DNA from: Microbacterium oleivorans NBRC 103075 | GTDB lineage: Bacteria; Actinomycetota; Actinomycetes; Actinomycetales; Microbacteriaceae | DNA length: 64,000 nucleotides | NCBI RefSeq assembly: GCF_001552475.1 | Contig: NZ_BCRG01000014.1 | Coordinates: 43,590-107,589 of the forward strand | Direction: 5' to 3' | In this document: one piece after another, positions 17,577-26,909 of the stretch | Numbering within the stretch: the first letter of the stretch is position 1 | How the letters are laid out: the number at the start of each line of letters is the position of its first letter | The notes under the pieces: model-generated | Databases searched by the model: none | Told to the model about the DNA's origin: nothing | What the model saw: the letters and a program-made list of their open reading frames with translations, nothing else | Position numbers and translations under genes: made by a program

Positions 17577-18535
17577 TGAGCGCGCAGCCGCTGGTCGCGA
17601 CCGACCGAGCATCCCTTATCCTCCAGCTCGTTCCCTATCTGATCTCGAAGGGTGAAGTCACCGTGGCCGACGCTGCGCGCGACTTCGACGTCGAGCCCGA
17701 CGAGATGCGTGCCATGGTCGAGAAGCTGACCGTCATCGGTCTGCCGGGCGACGGGGGCTTCTGGCAGATGGCGAACGACCTCTTCGACATCGACTGGGAC
17801 CTGCTCGACGAGCAGGACACGATCTCGATCACCAATGCCGTCGCGCTCGAGCGCACCCCTCGGCTGACCGCCCGGGAGGCCGCCGCCCTGCTGGCGGGAC
17901 TGCAGCTCGCGGCGAGCCTGCCGGGTGTCGGCGACAGCGGTGTGGTCCAGAAGCTGCTCGCAAAGCTCGCCTCCGGGGCCTCCAGCGCCCCTGCCGAAGT
18001 GATCGTCGCGACCTCCGGTGTCGATGATGTGCGGACGACGGTCGCGGAGGCTGTACAGCGGGGGGTCGCGGTGTCGTTCGAGTATCGGGCTCCCGATGCG
18101 CCGGTGACGACGCGCACCGTGGACCCGGTCAAGGTCCACATCGCCGACGGCCAGTGGTACCTCCAGGGGTGGTGTCACCTCCGTCAGGCCGTCAGGACGT
18201 TCCATCTCGACCGGGTGTCGCACGTCGTCCTCAGCGACATCGCCAGCACCCACGGAGCCGACGCGCTGCCGGGCCTGTTCGAGCCGACCGAGACGGACGT
18301 CGTCGTCGAGCTCCGCTGCCGCAAGGACGTGGTTCCGCTGCTCGGAGAATTCGCCGCGCGTGCGGTCGTCCACGGCAAGGGGGAGTACCGCACGGTGAAA
18401 CTCCGCGTCGGCGACGAGCGCAGTCTCAAACGACTTGCCGCGCGTCTCGGCGGAGACGTCGAGATCGTCACACCGCAGCCCGCTCGCGAGGCGGCGCGCG
18501 CGTGGGCCGAGGCGGGGCTCGCCCTGTACAGCTGA
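17576..18535 (+). CDS. pafC: WYL-domain transcriptional regulator PafC
   Basis: A 319-aa partner of PafB. An N-terminal HTH (about 1-70) precedes a WYL domain containing GQWYLQGWCHLRQAVRTF and a C-terminal WCX domain. Start choice is between GTG 17573 and ATG 17576, both overlapping the pafB stop; I give the ATG. PafBC directs RNA polymerase to DNA-repair promoters after damage in mycobacteria. Tat and helY genes follow, as in other actinobacteria. Confidence 0.92.
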   Translation: MSAQPLVATDRASLILQLVPYLISKGEVTVADAARDFDVEPDEMRAMVEKLTVIGLPGDGGFWQMANDLFDIDWDLLDEQDTISITNAVALERTPRLTAREAAALLAGLQLAASLPGVGDSGVVQKLLAKLASGASSAPAEVIVATSGVDDVRTTVAEAVQRGVAVSFEYRAPDAPVTTRTVDPVKVHIADGQWYLQGWCHLRQAVRTFHLDRVSHVVLSDIASTHGADALPGLFEPTETDVVVELRCRKDVVPLLGEFAARAVVHGKGEYRTVKLRVGDERSLKRLAARLGGDVEIVTPQPAREAARAWAEAGLALYS

Positions 18536-18559
18536 GGGTCCCCGTTCACCTGAGGCGGT

Positions 18560-18565
18560 TAGACT
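18560..18565 (+). promoter_or_regulatory. -10 element upstream of tatA
   Basis: TAGACT between pafC and tatA. The predicted start near 18572 gives a ~24-nt leader with AAGGAG at 18584-18589. Confidence 0.5.
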
Positions 18566-18595
18566 GACGTGAAACCCCGACCCAAGGAGCTTTTC

Positions 18596-18853
18596 ATGGG
18601 CTTGCAAGGATGGCACCTTCTCATCGTTCTGGCGGTGATCCTGCTTCTGTTCGGTGCAGCGAAGTTGCCCGCACTGGCGAAGAGCGTCGGTCAGTCCGCC
18701 CGCGTCTTCAAGGGTGAGATGAAAGCGATGAAGGAAGAGGACGGACCGGCCGAGACGCCGGCCCATCAGCAGCCGCAGGCTCCCACTTCCGTCACCGGTC
18801 TGACGCCCCCGCCGGCGCAGGGCTCATCGCAGGGCCCCACCAGCTCCAGCTGA
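18596..18853 (+). CDS. tatA: Sec-independent protein translocase subunit TatA
   Basis: An 85-aa TatA/E subunit. The single N-terminal helix HLLIVLAVILLLFGAAKLP (about 7-25) ends in the FGAAKLP hinge, followed by an amphipathic helix and an acidic, Pro-rich tail. TatA oligomers form the pore-like element through which folded twin-arginine substrates pass. AAGGAG lies 7 nt before the ATG; a GTG nine codons upstream lies on the ribosome-site side and is unlikely. The stop is 4 nt before tatC. Confidence 0.93.
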   Translation: MGLQGWHLLIVLAVILLLFGAAKLPALAKSVGQSARVFKGEMKAMKEEDGPAETPAHQQPQAPTSVTGLTPPPAQGSSQGPTSSS

Positions 18854-18857
18854 GTCG

Positions 18858-19670
18858 GTGACCACCACCGATCGGGACGCCGCGACAGGCGACGCCCCTC
18901 TCCGGGACAAGCGGATGTCGCTCGGTGACCATCTCCGTGAGTTCCGCAAGCGGCTCATCATCGCCGCGATCGCTCTGGTCGTGGGGATGGTCGTCTCCTT
19001 TGCGCTGGGAGATGCGATCATCTGGGCGATCACGGAGCCCATCCGTATCGTGGCCGAACGTCGAGGCGACGAGAACGCCGTCACCCTCATGTTCGCGACG
19101 GTCACGTCCGCCTTCGACCTGCGTGTGCGCATCGCCTTCGCGGTCGGCGTGCTGATCTCCGCCCCCGTGTGGCTCTGGCAGATCTGGGCGTTCCTCATGC
19201 CGGGGCTCACTCGCAAGGAGGTCCGTTACACGATCGGATTCGTCGCCGCAGCCGTCCCGTTGTTCTTCGCCGGGGCGTTCACCGGATGGCTCATCCTGCC
19301 GCACCTGGTCGAGCTGATGGCCGGCTTCACGCCCAACGGTGCGTCGAACTTCTACGACGCGAAGTACTACTACGACTTCGTGTTCAAGCTCCTGATCGTC
19401 GTCGGCGTCTCCTACGTCACTCCCGTCTTCCTCGTGGCGTTGAACCTCGCGGGCGTCATGACCGGCCGGGAGATCATGAAGGGGTGGCGCGTGGCGATCG
19501 TGATCGCGACCGTGTTCGCGGGGGCCGCCACGCCGTCCGCGGACGTCGTCAGCATGCTCATCCTCGCCGGCATCCTCACCGTCCTCTTCTTCGCCGCGGC
19601 GGGCCTGTCGATGCTCTTCGACCGCCGCAAGAGCAAGCGCGAAGCCGCGCTTCTCGGCCCGATCGCATGA
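18858..19670 (+). CDS. tatC: Sec-independent protein translocase subunit TatC
   Basis: A 270-aa polytopic protein with six transmembrane helices. The N-terminal LGDHLREFRKRL is the signal-peptide-binding region that reads the twin-arginine motif, and the conserved FLMPGLTRKEVRY loop follows the second helix. With TatA it makes the minimal actinobacterial Tat system. The GTG start follows tatA by 4 nt and the stop overlaps helY as ATGA. Confidence 0.94.
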   Translation: MTTTDRDAATGDAPLRDKRMSLGDHLREFRKRLIIAAIALVVGMVVSFALGDAIIWAITEPIRIVAERRGDENAVTLMFATVTSAFDLRVRIAFAVGVLISAPVWLWQIWAFLMPGLTRKEVRYTIGFVAAAVPLFFAGAFTGWLILPHLVELMAGFTPNGASNFYDAKYYYDFVFKLLIVVGVSYVTPVFLVALNLAGVMTGREIMKGWRVAIVIATVFAGAATPSADVVSMLILAGILTVLFFAAAGLSMLFDRRKSKREAALLGPIA

Positions 19671-22126
19671 CGGACTTCGCCGCCCGTTACGCACGCGCAC
19701 AGTCCGACCGCCGGCATCCGATCTCCGCATCTTTCGCCGACCTGCAGCGGTTCGATCTCGATCCGTTCCAGGTCGAGGGGTGCAACGCCCTCGAGGACGG
19801 TCGGAGCGTTCTCGTCGCGGCGCCCACCGGCGCGGGCAAGACGATCGTCGGCGAGTTCGCGATCCACCTCGCGATGCGTGAGCCGGGTGACAAGGCGTTC
19901 TATACGACCCCCATGAAGGCCCTGTCGAACCAGAAGTTCCGGGAGCTCCAGGAGGTCTACGGCGAGGACGAGGTCGGACTCCTCACCGGTGACACGAACA
20001 TCAATGGCAACGCTCGCGTCGTGGTCATGACGACCGAGGTGCTCCGCAACATGCTCTACGCGGATTCGCCGGCCCTCCGCGGGCTGCGATACGTCGTGAT
20101 GGACGAGGTGCACTACCTCGCCGACCGGTTCCGCGGGCCCGTGTGGGAAGAGGTCATCCTTCACCTCCCGCCCGCCGTGCGGCTCGTGTCGCTGTCGGCG
20201 ACGGTGTCGAACGCGGAGGAGTTCGGCGACTGGCTCGACACCGTCCGCGGCGACACCGCCGTCATCGTCTCCGAGACGCGACCCGTTCCGCTGGAACAGC
20301 ACGTGCTCGTCCGGGGCGACCTGTTGCCCCTCTTCGATGATCGCGCCGGCGTCGCGACCGCGCAGGTGAATCAGGAACTGACCCGCATCCGCTCACCGAA
20401 GGGTGCGACGTACGAGAACAACCGGCGCGCGTCCGAGTATCGGTCCCGCAGCGACCGCGAAGGGCGCCGACCGCACCGCGGCGGCTCCCGTCCTGTGCGT
20501 CCGTCTACGGCGGCGCGCATCGAGCGCATGGACCGTCCCCAGGTCGTCGAACTCCTGGGCCGCTCCAACCTGCTGCCGGCGATCTTCTTCATCTTCAGCC
20601 GCGTGGGCTGCGAGGCCGCCGTCCAGCAGGTGCGCCGTTCGGGAGTGCGGCTGACCGACACCGCCGAGCGCGACGAGATCCGCGCGATCATCGACGAGCG
20701 GCTGCGTCCCCTTCAGGATGAGGACCTCAGCGTCCTCGGCTACTGGGAGTGGCGCGAGAACCTCGAGCGGGGAGTCGCCTCACACCACGCCGGAATGCTG
20801 CCGGCCTTCAAGGAGGTCGTCGAGGAGCTCTTCCGTCGCAAGCTCGTCAAGGTGGTCTTCGCCACCGAGACGCTCGCGCTCGGCATCAACATGCCCGCGC
20901 GAACGGTCGTCCTCGAGAAGCTCGAGAAGTTCAACGGCGAGGCACGCGTCGCGATCACGTCGGGGGAGTACACGCAGCTCACCGGTCGCGCCGGACGCCG
21001 TGGCATCGACGTCGAAGGGCACGCCGTGGTCCAGTGGACCGAGGCGCTCGACCCGCAGGCGGTCGCCGCGCTCGCCTCGCGCCGCACCTATCCGCTCAAC
21101 TCCAGCTTCCGGCCGACGTACAACATGGCGGTCAACCTGATCGACCAGTTCGGTCGCGAGCGGGCCCGCGAGATCCTCGAGTCCTCGTTCGCCCAGTTCC
21201 AGGCGGACCGCGCCGTCGTGGGCCTCGCCCGTCAGGTGAAGGATGCCGAGGCATCCCTCGCGGGCTACGAGAAGTCGATGACGTGCGACCGGGGAGACTT
21301 CGCCGAGTACTCCGGGATCCGTCGTGAACTCAGCGATGCCGAGAAGCTGAACCGTGCCGACCGAACGGCACCGGCGCGCATCCGGCAGCAGCGGCAGAAC
21401 GAGATCCAGTCGCTGCGGCGGCGGATGCAGCGGCATCCCTGTCACAGCTGTCCGGACCGCGAGAACCACGCCCGGTGGGCGGAGCGGTACTGGAAGCTGC
21501 GGCGCCGTACCGATCGCACCCGCCGTGACATCGAGACCCGCACCGGTACCGTGGCGCGGATCTTCGACCGGATCATCGATGTTCTCGCCGAACTGAACTA
21601 CGTCTCCTTCGACGATGGCGCCGCTTCCCTGACGGCGGCCGGGCGGACGATGCGTCGCATCTACGGCGAGCGGGACCTCCTCGTCGCGGAGTCGCTGCGC
21701 CGCGGGCTGTGGGCGAACCTCGACCCCGCCGGCCTCGCCGCCCTCGCGTGCTGCCTCGTGTACGAACCGCGCCGCGATGAGGCGGGGGAGTACCGCTTGC
21801 CCCGCGGCCCGTTCCGCGACGCCCTGACGAAGACGCAGGAGCTCTGGAGCCGTCTCGACGACCTCGAGCAGGAGCACCACCTGCCCGGTACGGAACCGCT
21901 CGCGACGGGACTCGCCCAAGCGATGAACTCCTGGGCCCGAGGCGCGTCCCTCGACGTCGTGCTGTCGGAGGCCGACCTCGCCGCCGGCGATTTCGTGCGC
22001 TGGACGAAGCAGACGATCGACCTGCTCGATCAGCTCTCGATCGTCGCCGATGCGGACGTCGCGGTGACGGCGCGGAAGGCTCTGGATGCCGTCAGGCGCG
22101 GGATCGTCGCCTACAGCTCGGTGTGA
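19667..22126 (+). CDS. helY: Ski2/Mtr4-like DEAD/DEAH-box helicase HelY
   Basis: An 819-aa SF2 helicase. Walker A APTGAGKT is at about 52-59, motif II DEVHYLADRF follows, and the ATPase core ends with TLALGINMPA and QLTGRAGRRGID. The C-terminal third is helical and contains a Cys/His segment RHPCHSCPDRENH plus a DSHCT-like domain. Homologues are exosome-cofactor-like RNA helicases; the bacterial HelY substrate is unknown. The ATG overlaps the tatC stop. The longer open frame upstream is an out-of-phase reading of tatC. Confidence 0.9.
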   Translation: MTDFAARYARAQSDRRHPISASFADLQRFDLDPFQVEGCNALEDGRSVLVAAPTGAGKTIVGEFAIHLAMREPGDKAFYTTPMKALSNQKFRELQEVYGEDEVGLLTGDTNINGNARVVVMTTEVLRNMLYADSPALRGLRYVVMDEVHYLADRFRGPVWEEVILHLPPAVRLVSLSATVSNAEEFGDWLDTVRGDTAVIVSETRPVPLEQHVLVRGDLLPLFDDRAGVATAQVNQELTRIRSPKGATYENNRRASEYRSRSDREGRRPHRGGSRPVRPSTAARIERMDRPQVVELLGRSNLLPAIFFIFSRVGCEAAVQQVRRSGVRLTDTAERDEIRAIIDERLRPLQDEDLSVLGYWEWRENLERGVASHHAGMLPAFKEVVEELFRRKLVKVVFATETLALGINMPARTVVLEKLEKFNGEARVAITSGEYTQLTGRAGRRGIDVEGHAVVQWTEALDPQAVAALASRRTYPLNSSFRPTYNMAVNLIDQFGRERAREILESSFAQFQADRAVVGLARQVKDAEASLAGYEKSMTCDRGDFAEYSGIRRELSDAEKLNRADRTAPARIRQQRQNEIQSLRRRMQRHPCHSCPDRENHARWAERYWKLRRRTDRTRRDIETRTGTVARIFDRIIDVLAELNYVSFDDGAASLTAAGRTMRRIYGERDLLVAESLRRGLWANLDPAGLAALACCLVYEPRRDEAGEYRLPRGPFRDALTKTQELWSRLDDLEQEHHLPGTEPLATGLAQAMNSWARGASLDVVLSEADLAAGDFVRWTKQTIDLLDQLSIVADADVAVTARKALDAVRRGIVAYSSV

Positions 22127-22142
22127 GCGGCGACGCGGTATG

Positions 22143-22216
22143 TGGAGGGGATGACGGGAATCGAACCCGCGTAATCAGTTTGGAAGACTGAGGCTCTACC
22201 ATTGAGCTACATCCCC
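22143..22216 (-). tRNA. tRNA-Gly (anticodon TCC)
   Basis: 74 nt including an encoded CCA. The acceptor stem GGGGATG/CATCCCC is perfect, the discriminator is T, and the anticodon loop CTTCCAA carries TCC (plus-strand positions 22182-22184). It is divergent from tRNA-Pro. Confidence 0.95.
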
Positions 22217-22264
22217 GACGACGCTGTAATCAGCGCCTCGACGAGTGTACCGGACATGGTCGGC

Positions 22265-22270
22265 TAGACT
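22265..22270 (+). promoter_or_regulatory. -10 element of the tRNA-Pro promoter
   Basis: TAGACT, 40 nt upstream of the mature tRNA-Pro end. Transcription may continue into tig, since no terminator is visible between them. Confidence 0.45.
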
Positions 22271-22310
22271 TACCAACGGCCGTTTTTCGGCGCCCGCCAG
22301 CGTGCGCGCC

Positions 22311-22387
22311 CGGGGCGTAGCTCAGCTTGGTAGAGCGCCCGCTTTGGGAGCGGGAGGTCGCAGGTTCAAATCCTGTCGCCCCGACCA
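22311..22387 (+). tRNA. tRNA-Pro (anticodon TGG)
   Basis: 77 nt with encoded CCA. The acceptor stem CGGGGCG/CGCCCCG is perfect. The anticodon arm CCCGC-TTTGGGA-GCGGG gives TGG at 22345-22347. Confidence 0.96.
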
Positions 22388-22455
22388 ACGGCCCCACGAA
22401 CCCAGATCACCGAACGGACGCGCACGTGCGCGGCCGGACAAGGAGAACGACAGGC

Positions 22456-24000
22456 ATGGTCACCAGCACCGTCGAGCAGCTCACCCCGACGCGGGTAAAG
22501 CTCCACATCACGGTCACCCCGGACGAGCTCAAGCCGAGCATCGCCCACGCGTACGAGCACATCGCGCAGGACGTCCAGATCCCAGGCTTCCGCAAGGGCA
22601 AGGTCCCGGCGCCGATCATCGATCAGCGCATCGGTCGCGAAGCCGTCCTCGAGCACGCCGTGAGCGAGGGCCTCGACGTGTTCTACCGCGAGGCAGTGAC
22701 AGCGAACGAGGTGCGCATCGTCGGGCGTCCCGCCGCCGAGATTGTCGAGTGGCCGAGCACGAAGGACTTCTCCGGCGACCTCAAGGTCGAGGTCGAGGTG
22801 GACGTCCGCCCCGAGTTCGAGCTTCCCTCCTACGACGACATCACCATCGAGGTCGACGCTGTCGAGACCGATGAGGCCGCCGTCGACGCTGAGCTCGACA
22901 AGCTCCGCAGCCGCTTCGGCACGCTTGTGACGGTCGATCGTCCCGCCAAGGCCGGCGATTTCGTCGAGCTCGACCTCGTCGCCACGATCGACGCCGCCGA
23001 GATCGACCGCGCCGAAGGCGTGTCCTACGAGGTCGGCTCCGGCGAGCTCCTCGAGGGCATCGATGAGGCCGTCGAGTCGCTCACCGCGGGTGAGGACACC
23101 ACGTTCCGTTCGAAGCTCGTCGGCGGCGACCACGCCGGTGAAGAGGCCGAGGTGGCCGTGACCGTCAAGGCCGTCAAGGAGCGCGAGCTTCCCGAGGCCG
23201 ACGATGACTTCGCTCAGGTCGCGTCGGAGTTCGACACCATCGCCGAACTCCGCGAGAGCCTCGTCGAGCGCGTCTCCGAGCAGGCTGTGTTCACGCAGGG
23301 GTCCGCGGCCCGCGACAAGCTGGTCGACGCCCTCATCGAGAAGGCTGACATCCCCGTTCCCGCCAAGCTCGTCGAGGACGAGGTGCACACGCACCTCGAG
23401 GGTGAAGGACGTCTCGAGGACGACGTGCACCGCGCCGAGGTGACCGAAGCGAGCGAGAAGCAGTTCCGCACGCAGATGATCCTCGACAAGATCGCGGAGA
23501 AGCACGAGGTCCAGGTCTCTCAGGAAGAGCTGACCCAGTACCTCATCCAGTCGTCGGCGCAGTACGGCATGTCCCCGCAGGACTTCGTCAACGCGCTCCA
23601 GGAGGGCAACCAGATCCCGATGATGGTCGGTGAGGTCGCCCGCAACAAGGCTCTCGCCGTCGCTCTCGGCAAGGTGAACGTCGTCGACACCAACGGCAAG
23701 AAGGTCGACCTGGCCGGTTTCGCCGCCGAGGACGACGAGGCTGGCGACGAGTCCGCCGAGACCGCGGACGAGAAGCCCACCGCCACGAAGGCCCCGGCCA
23801 AGAAGGCTCCGGCCAAGAAGCCCGCCGCGAAGAAGGCGGATGCCGCCGACGACGCCGAGGCTTCGGACGAGAAGCCGGCCGCCAAGAAGGCTCCGGCGCG
23901 CAAGCCCGCGGCCAAGAAGGCTGACGCGGACGCCGCTGAGGAGCCCGTGAAGAAGGCTCCCGCCAAGCGCGCCCCCAAGAAGGCCGCCGACAGCGAGTGA
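22456..24000 (+). CDS. tig: Trigger factor with a long Lys/Ala-rich C-terminal tail
   Basis: A 514-aa ribosome-associated chaperone/PPIase. The N-terminal ribosome-binding domain has the signature GFRKGK at 44-49, the FKBP-like PPIase domain spans about 150-240, and the helical substrate-binding arm runs to about 415. The last ~95 residues begin with an acidic stretch and then repeat [13 protein letters not shown] units, resembling histone H1 tails. This makes the protein ~70 residues longer than typical trigger factors. AAGGAGAA precedes the ATG. It lies directly upstream of the ClpP genes, as in M. tuberculosis. Confidence 0.94.
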   Translation: MVTSTVEQLTPTRVKLHITVTPDELKPSIAHAYEHIAQDVQIPGFRKGKVPAPIIDQRIGREAVLEHAVSEGLDVFYREAVTANEVRIVGRPAAEIVEWPSTKDFSGDLKVEVEVDVRPEFELPSYDDITIEVDAVETDEAAVDAELDKLRSRFGTLVTVDRPAKAGDFVELDLVATIDAAEIDRAEGVSYEVGSGELLEGIDEAVESLTAGEDTTFRSKLVGGDHAGEEAEVAVTVKAVKERELPEADDDFAQVASEFDTIAELRESLVERVSEQAVFTQGSAARDKLVDALIEKADIPVPAKLVEDEVHTHLEGEGRLEDDVHRAEVTEASEKQFRTQMILDKIAEKHEVQVSQEELTQYLIQSSAQYGMSPQDFVNALQEGNQIPMMVGEVARNKALAVALGKVNVVDTNGKKVDLAGFAAEDDEAGDESAETADEKPTATKAPAKKAPAKKPAAKKADAADDAEASDEKPAAKKAPARKPAAKKADADAAEEPVKKAPAKRAPKKAADSE

Positions 24001-24009
24001 CCTCGGTGG

Positions 24010-24042
24010 AGGGCGGCGGGTGCCTTCGGGCCCCGCCGCCCT
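24010..24042 (+). terminator. Hairpin after tig
   Basis: An 11-bp stem AGGGCGGCGGG / CCCGCCGCCCT, followed by TCGTCGTTTCCC. It probably separates tig from clpP1. Confidence 0.6.
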
Positions 24043-24122
24043 TCGTCGTTTCCCGACGTTTTCCGAGGGCCCGCGGGCGTTGATGCCGCCGCTGGTATGC
24101 CCACGGCGAACACGGGCGAGAC

Positions 24123-24150
24123 GCTTCGAACGCGCCACTAGATTCGAAGC
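24123..24150 (+). promoter_or_regulatory. clpP1P2 promoter with flanking inverted repeat
   Basis: GCTTCGAA (24123-24130) and TTCGAAGC (24143-24150) are perfect inverted copies 12 nt apart. The -10 hexamer TAGATT (24139-24144) lies between them, overlapping the second arm by two bases, and the predicted transcription start is near 24151. The arrangement suggests an operator; the binding factor is unknown. Confidence 0.5.
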
Positions 24151-24176
24151 ACGAACACGAATCCAGGAGAGCATCC

Positions 24177-24761
24177 ATGGCTGAACCCCTTATGGCGACC
24201 AGTGTCTTCGACCGGCTGCTGAAGGACCGAATCATCTGGCTCGGTTCCGAGGTGCGCGACGAGAACGCGAACGAGATCTGCGCCAAGATCCTGCTGCTCG
24301 CGGCCGAGGATTCCGAGAAAGACATCTACCTCTACATCAACTCGCCCGGTGGCTCGATCACCGCGGGCATGGCGATCTACGACACGATGCAGTTCGTGCC
24401 GAACGACATCGTCACCGTCGGTATCGGCATGGCCGCGTCGATGGGACAGCTGTTGCTGACCAGTGGCACGAAGGGCAAGCGCTACATCACGCCCAATGCC
24501 CGCGTCCTGCTGCACCAGCCCCACGGTGGCTTCGGGGGCACCTCGAGCGACATCCAGACCCAGGCGCAGCTCATTGTCTCGATGAAGAACCGTCTCGCCG
24601 AGATCACCTCCGCGCAGACCGGCAAGACGGTCGATCAGATCAACGCCGACGGTGACCGCGACCGCTGGTTCACCGCTGAAGAGGCCCTCGAGTACGGCTT
24701 CGTCGACCACATCCGCGAACACGCTGCTGACGTCACCGGCGGCGGCGGGACCGAGAACTGA
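24177..24761 (+). CDS. clpP1: ATP-dependent Clp protease proteolytic subunit ClpP1
   Basis: A 194-aa serine peptidase. The catalytic triad is visible: Ser88 in GMAASMG, His113 in LLHQPHGG, and an Asp in the ADGDRDRW segment (about 160). It is one of two ClpP paralogues that in actinobacteria form a mixed ClpP1P2 barrel fed by ClpX or ClpC1. The ATG follows CCAGGAGAG. It is 19 nt from clpP2 and certainly co-transcribed with it. Confidence 0.96.
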   Translation: MAEPLMATSVFDRLLKDRIIWLGSEVRDENANEICAKILLLAAEDSEKDIYLYINSPGGSITAGMAIYDTMQFVPNDIVTVGIGMAASMGQLLLTSGTKGKRYITPNARVLLHQPHGGFGGTSSDIQTQAQLIVSMKNRLAEITSAQTGKTVDQINADGDRDRWFTAEEALEYGFVDHIREHAADVTGGGGTEN

Positions 24762-24780
24762 GCGTCGGAGGACAGACGAC

Positions 24781-25446
24781 ATGAACATTCCCACCTTCGG
24801 TCGCCCCCAGGGCGACATGATGCCCTCGAGCCGGTACATCCTGCCGCAGTTCGAGGAGCGCACCGCCTACGGCTACAAGCGTCAGGACCCGTACAACAAG
24901 CTGTTCGAAGACCGCGTGATCTTCCTCGGCGTCCAGGTCGACGATGCCTCCGCCGATGACGTCATGGCGCAGTTGCTCGTCCTCGAATCGATGGACCCGG
25001 ACCGCGACATCATCATGTACATCAACTCGCCCGGCGGCTCGTTCACGGCCATGACGGCGATCTACGACACGATGCAGTACATCTCGCCCCAGGTCTCGAC
25101 CGTCGTGCTCGGTCAGGCGGCTTCGGCGGCATCCGTCCTGCTCGCCGCCGGCGCACCCGGCAAGCGTCTCGCCCTGCCCAACGCCCGCATCCTGATGCAC
25201 CAGCCCGCCGTCGGCGAGTCGGGCCACGGTCAGGCGTCCGACATCGAGATCCAGGCCGCGGAGATCCTCCGGATGCGCACCTGGCTCGAGGAGACCATGG
25301 CTCGCCACTCGAACCGTTCCGTCGAGCAGGTGAACAAGGACATCGACCGCGACAAGATCCTCTCCGCCCATGAGGCGCTGGAGTACGGTCTCGTCGACCA
25401 GGTCCTGACGTCGCGCAAGCGCACTCCGGCCGCCATCACGGCCTGA
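24781..25446 (+). CDS. clpP2: ATP-dependent Clp protease proteolytic subunit ClpP2
   Basis: A 221-aa ClpP paralogue with Ser115 in GQAASAA, His140 in ILMHQP, and an Asp in the DRDK segment. Its N-terminal ~35 residues are longer than in ClpP1, as usual for actinobacterial ClpP2, and may be processed. GGAGGACAG precedes the ATG. In mycobacteria ClpP2 docks the ATPase face of the mixed barrel. The frame is open upstream, but those codons overlap clpP1. Confidence 0.96.
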   Translation: MNIPTFGRPQGDMMPSSRYILPQFEERTAYGYKRQDPYNKLFEDRVIFLGVQVDDASADDVMAQLLVLESMDPDRDIIMYINSPGGSFTAMTAIYDTMQYISPQVSTVVLGQAASAASVLLAAGAPGKRLALPNARILMHQPAVGESGHGQASDIEIQAAEILRMRTWLEETMARHSNRSVEQVNKDIDRDKILSAHEALEYGLVDQVLTSRKRTPAAITA

Positions 25447-25456
25447 TGACCGCACA

Positions 25457-25488
25457 CGATGCCCCGCCGATTCGTCGGCGGGGCATCG
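25457..25488 (+). terminator. Hairpin after clpP2
   Basis: A perfect 14-bp stem CGATGCCCCGCCGA / TCGGCGGGGCATCG with a TTCG tetraloop. No U tract follows, so it may slow or end transcription only partly. Confidence 0.55.
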
Positions 25489-25534
25489 TCGTCCACACTC
25501 GCGTCGCAATCCACCCCGTGTCGGGATCTGCGAT

Positions 25535-25540
25535 TAGGCT
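25535..25540 (+). promoter_or_regulatory. -10 element of clpX
   Basis: TAGGCT; predicted start near 25547, with a ~29-nt leader carrying GAGGGGGA before ATG 25576. Confidence 0.5.
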
Positions 25541-25575
25541 CGACTCCACCGGCACGAATCCTGAGGGGGAACACC

Positions 25576-26844
<1,269 letters not shown>

Positions 26845-26857
26845 CGCCCATTCACGC

Positions 26858-26899
26858 AACGAAGGGCGCCGCCTCCGGAGGGAGACGGCGCCCTTCGTT
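26858..26899. terminator. Bidirectional terminator between clpX and the M3 peptidase gene
   Basis: A 14-bp stem AACGAAGGGCGCCG (26858-26871) / CGGCGCCCTTCGTT (26886-26899), followed by TTCTC on the plus strand, between two convergent genes. Confidence 0.7.
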
Positions 26900-26909
26900 T
26901 CTCGCGGTG

